NCBI RefSeq assembly: GCF_036002945.1
Contig: NZ_CP108529.1
Span: 6,195,001-6,259,000 of the forward strand
DNA: 64,000 nt
Source of the DNA: Streptomyces sp. NBC_01224
Lineage (GTDB): Bacteria > Actinomycetota > Actinomycetes > Streptomycetales > Streptomycetaceae
Direction of reading: 5' to 3'
The notes under the pieces are model-generated. The model was not told the origin of the DNA. It saw nothing but the letters and a program-made list of their open reading frames with translations, and ran no database searches. The translations under genes were made by a program, and so were the position numbers. Each line of letters starts with the position of its first letter. The first letter of the stretch is position 1. Positions 22,595 to 31,082 of this stretch are shown here, piece after piece.

Positions 22595-23488
22595 TCAAAC
22601 CCGGAGTTCGTCCGTGGCCGGGCGGGAGGCCGGTACCTCAAGAGTGCACTCCTCGGACGCCGCTTCGCTCCGACGGGCGCGCCTTCTGGCCAGCGGGGTC
22701 GCGAGCAGCGTCAGGACGACGAAGACCACGATGGCCAGCAGCACGATCGTGGCGCCGGGCGGGACGTCCTGGTAGTACGAGGTCACGGTGCCGGCCAGGG
22801 TCACCGCCGTACCGATGACGACGGACAGTACGAACGTCACCTTGAAGGACCTGGAGATCTGCTGCGCGGCCGCGACCGGCACCACCATCAGCGCGCTGAC
22901 GAGCAGCAGCCCGACGACCCGCATCGCCACGGTGACCGTCACCGCCGCCGTCACGGCGACCAGCAGATTCAGCGCGCGCACCGGCAGCCCGGTGACCCGG
23001 GCGAACTCCTCGTCCTGGCTGACCGCGAACAGCTGCCGGCGCAGCCCCAGCGTCACCAGCAGCACGAAGGCGGCCAGCAGACAGATCGCGGTGATGTCCT
23101 CGGTGGAGACCGTGGAGAGGGAGCCGAAGAGATACGAGGTGAGGTTGGCGTTGGAGCCGGTGTCGGAGAGGTTGATCAGCAGGACACCGCCCGCCATACC
23201 GCCGTAGAACAGCATGGCCAGCGCGATGTCGCCGCGGGTGCGCCCGTACCAGCGGATCAGCTCCATCACGACGGCGCCGACGACGGCGACCGCCGTGGCC
23301 ATCCACACAGGGCTGGTGGAGAGCAGGAAACCGAGGCCGACACCGGTCATCGCGATATGGCCGATGCCGTCGCCCATCAGGGCCTGGCGGCGCTGGACGA
23401 GATAGATGCCGACGGCGGGGGCGATGACGCCGACCAGTACGGCGGCGAGCAGTGCCCGCTGCATGAACGGAGGGTCGAGGAATTCCAT
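22595..23488 (-). CDS. znuB: Zinc ABC transporter permease ZnuB
   Basis: This 297-aa ABC-3 family membrane protein begins MEFLDPPFMQRALLAAVLVG and contains about eight hydrophobic segments and the conserved SQDEEFARVTGLPVR coupling loop. It forms the channel of the zinc importer with ZnuC (2 bp upstream) and the lipoprotein ZnuA. The C-terminal tail after ARRRARRSEAASEE is cytosolic and charged. Operon context with zur gives the zinc assignment. Confidence 0.93.
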   Translation of the reverse strand: MEFLDPPFMQRALLAAVLVGVIAPAVGIYLVQRRQALMGDGIGHIAMTGVGLGFLLSTSPVWMATAVAVVGAVVMELIRWYGRTRGDIALAMLFYGGMAGGVLLINLSDTGSNANLTSYLFGSLSTVSTEDITAICLLAAFVLLVTLGLRRQLFAVSQDEEFARVTGLPVRALNLLVAVTAAVTVTVAMRVVGLLLVSALMVVPVAAAQQISRSFKVTFVLSVVIGTAVTLAGTVTSYYQDVPPGATIVLLAIVVFVVLTLLATPLARRRARRSEAASEECTLEVPASRPATDELRV

Positions 23489-23490
23489 GA

Positions 23491-24273
23491 TCAGCTCAGC
23501 AGTCCCGTCCGGACGGGCTCGGAGGCCGCGTGGGGGTGTACATGGTCGTGTCCGGGCAGGGCGTGCTGGCCCAGCGCCTTCGGGGGCGGCCCGTCGTGCA
23601 TCACACAGCCGTCGCGCAGCACGATCGCGCGGTCGATCAGCGGCTCCAGCGGGCCGAGCTCATGCAGCACGAGCAGCACCGTGGTGCCGGCCGCGACCTG
23701 TTCGCGGAGCGTCGCGGCGAGGATCTCCTGGCTGGCCAGGTCGACGCCGGCCATCGGCTCGTCCATGATCAGCAGCTCCGGTTCGGCGGCCAGCGCCCGG
23801 GCGATCAGCACCCGCTGGTGCTGCCCGCCGGAGAGCGCGTTCACGGAGTCCCTGGCCCGGTCGGCGAGGCCCACGAGTTCGATGGCCCGGTCGACGGCGG
23901 CCCGGTCGGCCTTGCGGAGCAGCCCCAGCTTCGTACGGGACAGGCGCCCGGAGGAGACGACCTCACGGATCGTGGCGGGCACCCCGCCGGCCGCCGTGGT
24001 GCGCTGGGGTACGTAACCGATGCGCGCCCAGCTGCGGAAGCGGCGCAGCGGGGTGCCGAACAGCTCGATGGAGCCGCCGGTGAGCGGGACCTGGCCGATG
24101 ACGGAGCGTACGGCGGTCGACTTGCCCGAGCCGTTGGCGCCGAGCAGGGCGGCGACCTCGCCGCGGTGGACGGTCAGGTCGATGCCGCGCAGCACCGGAC
24201 GCGCGCCGAGCGTGGCCGTGGCGCCGCGCAGGGCTATCACGGGTTCGGTCGTGGTGCTCCCGGGCTCGGACAT
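23491..24273 (-). CDS. znuC: Zinc ABC transporter ATP-binding protein ZnuC
   Basis: The 260-aa ATPase carries Walker A GANGSGKST, signature NALSGGQHQRVLIARAL, Walker B LLIMDEP, and the H-loop LVLHE. I prefer ATG 24273 (MSEPGSTTTEP, GGAG 6 nt upstream). A GTG at 24315 overlapping the znuA stop would add 14 residues. It energises zinc import through ZnuB. The C-terminal His-containing tail (GQHALPGHDHVHPHAA) could bind metal. Confidence 0.92.
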   Translation of the reverse strand: MSEPGSTTTEPVIALRGATATLGARPVLRGIDLTVHRGEVAALLGANGSGKSTAVRSVIGQVPLTGGSIELFGTPLRRFRSWARIGYVPQRTTAAGGVPATIREVVSSGRLSRTKLGLLRKADRAAVDRAIELVGLADRARDSVNALSGGQHQRVLIARALAAEPELLIMDEPMAGVDLASQEILAATLREQVAAGTTVLLVLHELGPLEPLIDRAIVLRDGCVMHDGPPPKALGQHALPGHDHVHPHAASEPVRTGLLS

Positions 24274-24311
24274 GAGCGTCTCCGATGCTGCTGTAGTGGG
24301 TGTTACGTGGG

Positions 24312-25265
24312 TCACTTCGCGCCGAGCGCCTTCTGCAGGGCGGCGAGATTGGACTGCATGACCTCGATGTAGTCATCGCCCTTGGACTTGTCCGTGATTC
24401 CCTCCAGCGGGTCCAGGACGTCGGTCTTCAGGCCGGTGTCCTTGGCGAGGGTCTTCGCGGTCTTGTCGCTGGCGAGCGTCTCGAAGAATACGGTGGTGAC
24501 CTTGTTCTTCTTCGCGACGGTGTGGATCTCGCTGATCCGGGCGGGGCTGGGCTCGGCCTCGGGGTCGACGCCGGCGATGCCCTCCTGGGTCAGGCCGTAG
24601 CGCTCCGCGAGGTACCCGAAGGCGGAGTGGGTGGTGATGAAGGTCTTGGTCGCGGTGTCCTTCAGGCCCGTCTCGTACGCCGTGTTCAGCGCGTCGAGCT
24701 TGTTGACCAGCGCGTCCGTGTTCTTGCGGTAGTCCGCGGCGTGGTCGGGGTCGGTCTTCTCCAGGGACTTTCCGACGCCCTTGGCGACCTCGGCGTACTT
24801 CACCGGGTCCAGCCAGATGTGGGGGTCGGCTCCGGCCTCGTCGCCGTGGTGCTCATGACCGTGCTCGTCGGCGCCGGTCTCCGTGCCGTGGTCTTCCAGC
24901 ACGGTGAGGGTCGAGGCGTCGACGACGTCCTTCGAGCCGGACTGTTTGATGGCGTCGTCGACGGCGGGCTGGATGCCCTTGAGGTACAGGATGTAGTCGG
25001 CGTCGCCGAGTCCGCCGATCTGCCGCGGGGTGAGCTCCAGATCGTGCGGCTCGACCCCCGGCTTGGTCAGCGTGGTGACCGAGACGTGCTTCCCGCCGAT
25101 CTGCTCGGCCAGGAACTGCATCGGATAGAACGAGGCCACCACATTCAGCTTGTCGCCGTTCTTGTGGTCGGCGGCATCCGAGGCGGAGCAGGCGGTGAGG
25201 GCGGTGAGGCCGAGGACGACTGCTCCGGCGACGGCGGCTGTGGGTATGAGGCGGCTTACGTTCAT
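24312..25265 (-). CDS. znuA: Zinc-binding lipoprotein ZnuA
   Basis: This 317-aa cluster A-I substrate-binding protein starts MNVSRLIPTAAVAG and has a lipobox LTAC. A His-rich loop (DEHGHEHHGDEAGADPHIWLDP) and further ligand His/Asp segments (VEPHDLEL, ITTHSAFGYLAERYGL) form the zinc site. It captures zinc outside the membrane for ZnuB/ZnuC. ATG 25265 is supported by a promoter whose -10 is 7 nt upstream (leaderless). An ATG at 25274 is also in frame. Two Zur-type boxes cover the promoter. Confidence 0.93.
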   Translation of the reverse strand: MNVSRLIPTAAVAGAVVLGLTALTACSASDAADHKNGDKLNVVASFYPMQFLAEQIGGKHVSVTTLTKPGVEPHDLELTPRQIGGLGDADYILYLKGIQPAVDDAIKQSGSKDVVDASTLTVLEDHGTETGADEHGHEHHGDEAGADPHIWLDPVKYAEVAKGVGKSLEKTDPDHAADYRKNTDALVNKLDALNTAYETGLKDTATKTFITTHSAFGYLAERYGLTQEGIAGVDPEAEPSPARISEIHTVAKKNKVTTVFFETLASDKTAKTLAKDTGLKTDVLDPLEGITDKSKGDDYIEVMQSNLAALQKALGAK

Positions 25266-25302
25266 GACAGTCATTTTCAACAAAACTGGAAACGATTGTC
25301 AA
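25265..25302 (-). promoter_or_regulatory. znuA promoter with two Zur boxes
   Basis: On the minus strand TTGACA (25297-25302), 18 bp, GAAAAT (25273-25278), then 7 nt to ATG 25265. Zur-like boxes TGACAATCGTTTCCA (25287-25301) and TGAAAATGACTGTCA (25265-25279) overlay the -35 and the -10/start codon. Confidence 0.8.
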
Positions 25303-25473
25303 CAAGGCTGATGAGATGACCCCTCGGCCGACTGCGCCGATACCGATTTGATCCAAGGGGCGTGCCCGCCGGTAATCTGAAGCATTCGCCCGCCCGTCTC
25401 CCGACCACCACCCCCCATCGAGGCGCTTCGCGCCACCCCTGTCCAATTTCGTCGTCGTAATGAAGAGAGCACC

Positions 25474-26856
25474 GTGGCCGCCGACAAGATCGACTCCATC
25501 GTCAGCCTGAGCAAGCGCCGTGGCTTCGTCTATCCCTGCAGTGAGATCTACGGTGGTCAGCGCGCCGCCTGGGACTACGGGCCGCTGGGCGTCGAGCTGA
25601 AGGAGAACCTCAAGCGCCAGTGGTGGCGCTACATGGTCACCTCGCGCGAGGACGTGGTCGGACTCGACTCGTCGGTCATCCTGGCCCCCGAGGTCTGGGT
25701 TGCCTCCGGCCACGTCGCCACGTTCACGGACCCGCTGACCGAGTGCACCTCCTGTCACAAGCGCTTCCGCGCCGACCACCTGGAGGAGGCGTACGAGGAG
25801 AAGCACGGCCACGTGCCCGCGAACGGCCTGACCGAGCTCAACTGCCCCAACTGCGGCAACAAGGGCACCTTCACCGAGCCCAAGCAGTTCTCGGGTCTGC
25901 TCTCCACCCACCTCGGCCCGACCCAGGACTCCGGCTCGGTCGCCTATCTGCGTCCCGAGACCGCCCAGGGCATCTTCACCAACTTCGGCCAGGTGCAGCA
26001 GACTTCGCGCAAGAAGCCGCCGTTCGGTATCGCCCAGATGGGCAAGTCCTTCCGGAACGAGATCACTCCGGGCAACTTCATCTTCCGCACCCGCGAGTTC
26101 GAGCAGATGGAGATGGAGTTCTTCGTCAAGCCGGGCGAGGACGAGCAGTGGCAGGAGTACTGGATGGAGCAGCGCTGGAACTGGTACACGGACCTGGGCC
26201 TGCGCGAGGAGAACATGCGGTGGTTCGAGCACCCGAAGGAGAAGCTCTCCCACTACTCCAAGCGCACCGCTGACATCGAGTACCGCTTCCGCTTCGGCGG
26301 CAGCGAGTGGGGCGAGCTGGAGGGCGTCGCCAACCGCACGGACTACGACCTCAAGGCCCACTCCGCCGCTTCCGGCACGGATCTGACGTTCTTCGACCAG
26401 GAGGCCGGCGAGCGCTGGACTCCGTACGTCATCGAGCCTGCGGCCGGTGTCGGCCGTTCGATGCTGGCCTTCCTCCTCGACGCCTACATCGAGGACGAGG
26501 CGCCCAACGCCAAGGGTGTCATGGAGAAGCGCACCGTGATGCGTCTCGACCCGCGCCTTGCGCCGGTCAAGGTCGCCGTCCTGCCGCTGTCCCGCAACCC
26601 GCAGCTCTCGCCGAAGGCCAAGGGCCTCGCGACCGACCTGCGGAAGAACTGGAACATCGAGTTCGACGACGCGGGCGCCATCGGCCGCCGCTACCGTCGT
26701 CAGGACGAGATCGGTACGCCGTTCTGCGTCACCGTCGACTTCGACACCCTCGACGACAACGCGGTGACCGTACGCGAGCGCGACACCATGAAGCAGGAGC
26801 GCGTCTCCCTGGACCAGATCCAGGCCTACCTCGGCGCCCGACTGCTGGGCTGCTGA
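25474..26856 (+). CDS. glyS: Glycyl-tRNA synthetase
   Basis: This 460-aa class II synthetase of the single-chain dimeric type begins at a GTG (MAADKIDSIVSLSKRRGFVYPCSEIYGG). Motif 2 (GKSFRNEITPGNFIFRTREFEQMEMEFF) and motif 3 (GVGRSMLAFLLDAY) are clear, as is the C-terminal anticodon-binding domain (PVKVAVLPLSRN). An inserted CxxC-type zinc region (CTSCHKRF ... CPNCGNKG) is visible. It charges tRNA-Gly. It is divergent from znuA. Confidence 0.97.
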   Translation: MAADKIDSIVSLSKRRGFVYPCSEIYGGQRAAWDYGPLGVELKENLKRQWWRYMVTSREDVVGLDSSVILAPEVWVASGHVATFTDPLTECTSCHKRFRADHLEEAYEEKHGHVPANGLTELNCPNCGNKGTFTEPKQFSGLLSTHLGPTQDSGSVAYLRPETAQGIFTNFGQVQQTSRKKPPFGIAQMGKSFRNEITPGNFIFRTREFEQMEMEFFVKPGEDEQWQEYWMEQRWNWYTDLGLREENMRWFEHPKEKLSHYSKRTADIEYRFRFGGSEWGELEGVANRTDYDLKAHSAASGTDLTFFDQEAGERWTPYVIEPAAGVGRSMLAFLLDAYIEDEAPNAKGVMEKRTVMRLDPRLAPVKVAVLPLSRNPQLSPKAKGLATDLRKNWNIEFDDAGAIGRRYRRQDEIGTPFCVTVDFDTLDDNAVTVRERDTMKQERVSLDQIQAYLGARLLGC

Positions 26857-26874
26857 CGCACCACGGTTTCACGG

Positions 26875-26912
26875 CGAAGCCCCCGGTTCCTCGTACGGAA
26901 CCGGGGGCTTCG
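26875..26912 (+). terminator. Hairpin terminator after glyS
   Basis: Perfect 16-bp arms 26875-26890 and 26897-26912 with loop TCGTAC, 18 nt after the stop. Confidence 0.85.
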
Positions 26913-26938
26913 TTGCACACTGTCCACGCTGAGCAGTT

Positions 26939-26962
26939 GCGTCAACGCGTCAATGCGTCAAC
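26939..26962 (+). repeat. Three tandem octamers GCGTCAA(C/T)
   Basis: GCGTCAAC, GCGTCAAT and GCGTCAAC are contiguous, ending 1 nt before the GGAGG of the next small gene. Confidence 0.7.
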
Positions 26963-26973
26963 AGGAGGCTCGG

Positions 26974-27177
26974 ATGCCGTCCATGACCACGAGCAAGGTC
27001 AGCAGATGGGATCAGCACGGCCGTGAACATGTCGTCCATGTACGGAAGTCGGGGATGCAGCGGCAGCTGAGCTGCGACACCTGCGGCTGGCGCAAGGGCG
27101 TCCAGTTCCTGCCCTGGCTCAAGGCCGAGGAACATCTCACCGAGGCCCACCAGGCGACGGTCGACCCGACCGCCTGA
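26974..27177 (+). CDS. Small protein with a CxxC motif, unknown function
   Basis: ATG 26974 follows GGAGG (26964-26968) by 5 nt; an ATG at 26953 lies before that site. The 67-aa product contains SCDTCGWRKG followed by a histidine-bearing helix EEHLTEAHQ. The C-x2-C with H-x4-H spacing looks like a minimal C2H2-type zinc knuckle. I do not recognise the family. It follows the glyS terminator and precedes another small gene, so it is probably independently transcribed. Confidence 0.65.
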   Translation: MPSMTTSKVSRWDQHGREHVVHVRKSGMQRQLSCDTCGWRKGVQFLPWLKAEEHLTEAHQATVDPTA

Positions 27178-27375
27178 GGACCCGGGCGCAGGGACCGGCG
27201 CGCGGACCGGCCGAAAACCGGGTGCGGGGGCCCGCCGGGCCGGGGTACGGTTCCGGCATGTCTTCGTTCTTCCAGATTTACGAGTGAGAGCGCGGCGGGT
27301 CCGACCACCCGCCGCCCATCGGACCGATTCCAGGTCGTTTCAGACCTCACTTCTCACCACGAATGGGAGAACGCC

Positions 27376-27624
27376 GTGGCCAAGAGCCGCAACAACCTCC
27401 TCGGTGTGGGCGGACAGCGCAAGAAGCTGTCCCGCGCCGAGCAGCAGGGCGCGGGCTCTGCGCGCAATGCCGACCGCAAGACGGCTGCCGAGCAGAAGCA
27501 GGAGCTGCTGCGCAAGATGCGTGAGCGCGCACAGTCCGGATCCTCCGCCGCGCAGACGGAGCCGTCGGCGGACGACGCCGCCTGCTCGGGCGCGCCCGAG
27601 CAGGACGCCCCGGCGCAGAGCTGA
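27376..27624 (+). CDS. DUF6243-like small basic protein
   Basis: The 82-aa product begins at a GTG (MAKSRNNLLGVGGQRKKLSRAEQQG), is Lys/Arg-rich over the first 60 residues, and ends in a disordered acidic Ala/Ser tail. The N-terminal pattern matches a small actinobacterial family I know as DUF6243. Function is unknown; a nucleic-acid-associated role is only a guess from charge. A strong terminator follows. Confidence 0.65.
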   Translation: MAKSRNNLLGVGGQRKKLSRAEQQGAGSARNADRKTAAEQKQELLRKMRERAQSGSSAAQTEPSADDAACSGAPEQDAPAQS

Positions 27625-27648
27625 CGCCTCCTCGCCGCCCGTACGACC

Positions 27649-27681
27649 GTGGGCCCGGATCACCTCGTGATCCGGGCCCAC
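27649..27681 (+). terminator. Perfect hairpin terminator
   Basis: 15-bp arms (27649-27663 and 27667-27681) with a CTC loop, 24 nt after the small basic gene. It also separates it from the convergent MFS remnant. Confidence 0.85.
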
Positions 27682-27713
27682 GCCCTTGTCCGTGCCCCGT
27701 TGCCGCCCCGTGC

Positions 27714-27893
27714 TCACGCCACCCCGCGCGGCAGCCGCAGACTGAGCAGCGTCGTCAGCACCACCGCGGCCGGCCGCACCAGCGGCGTCACGGCCAGCGC
27801 GTCCCGCATGCCCGCGCCCGGGACCAAGGAGAGGAACAGCGTGCCGAGCGTGGCCACACCCAGGGCCGGCGCGGCCTGCTGAGTCGTCGTCAT
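27714..27893 (-). pseudogene. C-terminal remnant of an MFS (DHA2-type) exporter
   Basis: The minus frame reads MTTTQQAAPALGVATLGT, then GMRDALAVTPLVRPAAVVL and LLSLRLPRGVA before the stop. This is the characteristic end of a 14-helix DHA2 exporter (the QQ-x-ALG-x-A-x-LGT segment and last helix). Nothing of the preceding 400 or so residues is present. Coding similarity stops exactly where the 157-bp mobile relic begins (27895), so the gene was broken or deleted at that insertion. It points the same way as the intact exporter upstream but is not part of it. Confidence 0.75.
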
Positions 27894-27894
27894 C

Positions 27895-28051
27895 ACCGTT
27901 CCTGGCCGGCGCGCAGCAGTGGGTCCCGGACCCACTGCTGCGTACTGGACGCATCCCGAACGGTGTCGGATGCGCTGGGTTGCCGCTTTCTCTTCCCGTT
28001 CGGCGGCACGTCTCGTGGGGCGTGGTCCGTGGCGGGTGGGCGGGTTCCCTC
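27895..28051 (-). mobile_element. Solo copy of the 3' end of the TnpB-like element
   Basis: These 157 bp match 42048-42205, the 3' end of the zinc-less TnpB-like gene, with only scattered differences and the same end bases (GGAACGGT on the minus strand). It contains a near-perfect hairpin, GCAGCAGTGGGTCC (27913-27926) against 27928-27941. It joins the MFS remnant on one side and the stop codon of the intact MFS gene on the other. It is probably a non-autonomous derivative (MITE-like) or a stand-alone omega-RNA locus. Confidence 0.75.
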
Positions 28052-29534
28052 AGGCCCTGGAGCTCGCCGACGCCTGATCCCCGGCGGGGACACCCGGCGG
28101 CGCCGCCAGCCGCTGCGCGGTACGGCGCGCCGTCTCCAGCGCCCAGCGCCCACTGGTCAGCGCCCCCACCAGCAGGACGCACAGCCCGCACCCGGCGAGG
28201 ATCCACCAGGCGGGCTTGCTCGCGTCCACGAAGGCGGCCGCGTACTCGGCGCCGCGCGGCGAACCGGTACCGGCCACGCCCGCCGCCAGCACCGCACCGA
28301 TCACGGCGACCCCGAGCGTTCCACCGATCTGCCGGCTGGTCGAGGCGACCGCCGCCGCCACACCGGCCTGTGAGCGCGGCATCCCGGAGACGGCCGTGTT
28401 GGTGATCGGCGCGTTCACCATGCCGAAGCCGAGACCGAACAGCACATAGCCGGTGAACAGCAGGACGTCGTCCGTCTCCGCGTCGAACGCGGCGAACAAC
28501 AGCCCGCACGCTGTCATGGCCACGCCCGCCACCAGCAGCGACAGCCGCGGCCCCCGGCTGCCGACGAGCCGGCCCGACAGGGGCGCGCAGACAAAGGTCA
28601 GGGCCGCCATCGGCAGCATGTACAGACCGGCGTGCAGTGCGCTCAGCCCGCGCACGTTCTGCAGATAGAGGGTGTTGAGGAAGAGGAATCCGCTCAGCGC
28701 GGCGAAGGCGCAGACCGCTATGACGGTGGCCCCGCTGAACGGGGCACTGCGGAAGAAGCGCAGATCGATCAGGGGCTCGGCACGCCGCCGCTCGTACAGC
28801 AGCAGCCCGATCAGGGAGCACCCGGCGAGCGCGGCGAACAGCAGGATCCGCGGCGAGTCCCAGCCCTCCGAGGGCGCCTCGATGATCGCGTACGTCAGCG
28901 AACCGAGCAGCCCGATCACCAGCAGCTGCCCCACCGGATCGGGGCGGCGCGGCTTCGGGGCGCGGGACTCGGGGACGTACCGCCAGGTGAGCAGCAGCGC
29001 GACGAGACCGACCGGCAGATTGATCCAGAAGATGGACCGCCAGCCGACCGAGTCCACCAAAAGGCCGCCGATCACCGGGCCCGCCGCCATGGAGATGCCG
29101 ACGACACCGCCCCACACCCCGATGGCGCGGGCCCGCTCGCGCGGGTCGGTGAAGGTGTTGGTGATGATCGACATCGCGACAGGGTTGAGCATCGAGCCGC
29201 CCACCGCCTGCACCATCCGGAACGCCACCAGCGACTCCAGGTTCGGCGCCAGGGAGCAGAGCACCGAGCCGAGGGTGAAGAGGACCAGCCCGATCTTGAA
29301 GATCTTCCGGCGGCCTATCCGGTCGGCGGTGGAGCCCGCGAGCATCAGCAGCGAGGCGAGGACGAGGGTGTAGGCGTCGATCGTCCACTGCATGCCCGCG
29401 ACGGTGGCGTGCAGTTCCTTCTGCATGGAGGGCAGGGCGACATTGAGGACGGTGTTGTCGAGACTGACGATCAGCAGACTCATGCAGCAGATCGCCAGCA
29501 CCAGCTGCCGTCGACGGGGGCTCAGCTCGGGCAT
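28050..29534 (-). CDS. DHA2-family MFS exporter (EmrB/QacA type)
   Basis: The 494-aa protein has 14 predicted helices. It starts MPELSPRRRQLVLAICCMSLLIVSLDNTVLNVALPSM, with the family motifs LDNTVLNVALP in helix 1, DRIGRRKIFKIG (motif A), and the proline/glycine-rich WGGVVGISMAAGPVIGGLL (motif C). It is a proton-driven drug or metabolite exporter. On the minus strand TACTAT (29541-29546 plus coordinates) lies 6 nt before the ATG, so the mRNA may be leaderless. The adjacent GTTAACTAAC looks like part of an operator. Its stop codon lies at the border of the mobile relic, so the extreme C-terminus may be changed. Confidence 0.92.
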   Translation of the reverse strand: MPELSPRRRQLVLAICCMSLLIVSLDNTVLNVALPSMQKELHATVAGMQWTIDAYTLVLASLLMLAGSTADRIGRRKIFKIGLVLFTLGSVLCSLAPNLESLVAFRMVQAVGGSMLNPVAMSIITNTFTDPRERARAIGVWGGVVGISMAAGPVIGGLLVDSVGWRSIFWINLPVGLVALLLTWRYVPESRAPKPRRPDPVGQLLVIGLLGSLTYAIIEAPSEGWDSPRILLFAALAGCSLIGLLLYERRRAEPLIDLRFFRSAPFSGATVIAVCAFAALSGFLFLNTLYLQNVRGLSALHAGLYMLPMAALTFVCAPLSGRLVGSRGPRLSLLVAGVAMTACGLLFAAFDAETDDVLLFTGYVLFGLGFGMVNAPITNTAVSGMPRSQAGVAAAVASTSRQIGGTLGVAVIGAVLAAGVAGTGSPRGAEYAAAFVDASKPAWWILAGCGLCVLLVGALTSGRWALETARRTAQRLAAPPGVPAGDQASASSRA

Positions 29535-29604
29535 ACATGGATAGTACGGTTAACTAACGAACTCTGCCGACGGGCCACTCCGTGCCGTACGCGACAATGG
29601 AGCA

Positions 29605-30753
29605 ATGACCACGCTCGCCCCTTCGCTCCCGCTGCTCCGGATCGGCCCCCACGCGGTGCAGCCGCCGGTGGTGCTCGCCCCCATGGCCGGCATCACCAAC
29701 GCCCCGTTCCGCACCCTGTGCCGGGAGTTCTCCGGCGGCAAGGGGCTGTTCGTCAGCGAGATGATCACCACGCGGGCGCTGGTCGAGCGCAATGAGAAGA
29801 CCATGCAGCTCATCCACTTCGACGCGAGCGAGACCCCGCGCTCGATCCAGCTGTACGGAGTGGACCCGGTCACCGTCGGCAAGGCCGTCCGCATGATCGT
29901 CGACGAGAACCTCGCCGACCACATCGACCTGAACTTCGGCTGCCCGGTCCCCAAGGTGACCCGCAAGGGCGGCGGCTCGGCGCTCCCGTACAAGCGGCCA
30001 CTGCTGCGCGCGATTCTCAACCAGGCGGTCTCCAACGCGGGCGATCTGCCGGTCACCATCAAGATGCGCAAGGGCATCGACGACGACCACATCACTTACC
30101 TCGACGCGGGCCGGATCGCGGTGGAGGAGGGCGTCACGGCCGTCGCCCTGCACGGCAGGACGGCCGCGCAGCACTACGGCGGCACCGCGGACTGGGAAGC
30201 CATCGCCCGCCTCAAGGAGCACGTCCCGGAGATCCCGGTCCTCGGCAACGGCGACATCTGGTGTGCGGACGACGCCCGCCGGATGATGCGTGAGACCGGC
30301 TGCGACGGCGTGGTCGTGGGCCGGGGCTGCCTGGGCCGCCCTTGGCTCTTCGGTGACCTGGTGAGCGCGTTCGAGGGTACGGAGACGAGGCGGGCGCCGG
30401 CGCTCCGGGAGGTCGCCACCGTCATGCTGAGGCACGCGACGCTGCTGGGGGAGTGGATCGGTGACGAGACCCGTGGCGTGATCGACTTCCGCAAGCATGT
30501 CGCCTGGTACCTCAAGGGCTTCTCGGTCGGCTCCGAGATGCGAAAGAAGCTGGCGGTCACCTCGTCGCTGGACGAGCTGGGCGGTCAGCTGCAGGAGCTG
30601 GACCTGGACCAGCCGTGGCCGGACGGCGCGGACGGGCCGCGCGGGCGCACCTCGGGCAACAACCGCGTGGTCCTGCCGGACGGCTGGCTGAAGGACCCGT
30701 ACGACTGCGCGGGCGTGAGCGCCGACGCGGAGCTGGACACCTCGGGCGGCTGA
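29605..30753 (+). CDS. dusB: tRNA-dihydrouridine synthase
   Basis: This 382-aa FMN enzyme reduces uridines in the tRNA D-loop. It has LAPMAGITNAPFRTLCREF (FMN site), the active-site DLNFGCPVPKVTRKGGGSAL with catalytic Cys, KMRKGIDDDHITYLDAG, LHGRTAAQHYGG, and GNGDIW / GRGCLGRPW phosphate-binding motifs. The C-terminal helical domain is tRNA-binding. GACAAT 6 nt before the ATG marks it as probably leaderless. The specific Dus subtype is assigned by actinobacterial convention. Confidence 0.93.
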   Translation: MTTLAPSLPLLRIGPHAVQPPVVLAPMAGITNAPFRTLCREFSGGKGLFVSEMITTRALVERNEKTMQLIHFDASETPRSIQLYGVDPVTVGKAVRMIVDENLADHIDLNFGCPVPKVTRKGGGSALPYKRPLLRAILNQAVSNAGDLPVTIKMRKGIDDDHITYLDAGRIAVEEGVTAVALHGRTAAQHYGGTADWEAIARLKEHVPEIPVLGNGDIWCADDARRMMRETGCDGVVVGRGCLGRPWLFGDLVSAFEGTETRRAPALREVATVMLRHATLLGEWIGDETRGVIDFRKHVAWYLKGFSVGSEMRKKLAVTSSLDELGGQLQELDLDQPWPDGADGPRGRTSGNNRVVLPDGWLKDPYDCAGVSADAELDTSGG

Positions 30754-30823
30754 GAGCGCTCCCGGGGTCTGACCGGGGTCCGACGGGGGCTCTCCAGAGC
30801 GCCCCCGGCCCTTCGGGGCCCTT

Positions 30824-30862
30824 CAAGAGGCACGCGGCATCACAGGCACCGCGTGCCTCTTG
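30824..30862 (+). terminator. Hairpin terminator after dus
   Basis: 14-bp arms (30824-30837 and 30849-30862) with an 11-nt loop, ending in TTGATT. It lies 71 nt after the dus stop. Confidence 0.8.
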
Positions 30863-30870
30863 ATTTACCT

Positions 30871-30884
30871 CGCTCATCTGAGCG
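30871..30884. promoter_or_regulatory. Palindromic operator 1 upstream of ppdK
   Basis: CGCTCA-TC-TGAGCG. A half copy (CATCTGAGCG, 31034-31043) lies between this and the second full site. Confidence 0.5.
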
Positions 30885-31082
30885 CTACATCGAGCCAGAT
30901 TCGGCGATATTCGGCCAAGGGTGAGCCCTAATGCGCCCGCGGGGGGCATCGTGCGTCGAATCCGCTCACGGTCGGCTGCATCTTGATGATCAAAGGGTGA
31001 CCATCAGCCCCCTCGCGCCCGTCCGGATGGTGACATCTGAGCGCCGATCGTAGAGTGATTCTCGCCACCCTGAGAACCATGT

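Noticed and set aside
22530..22598. Longer N-terminus for Zur from 22598
   Set aside because: GAGGAGG 5 nt before GTG 22529 and the expected family length of about 140 aa favour the shorter form.
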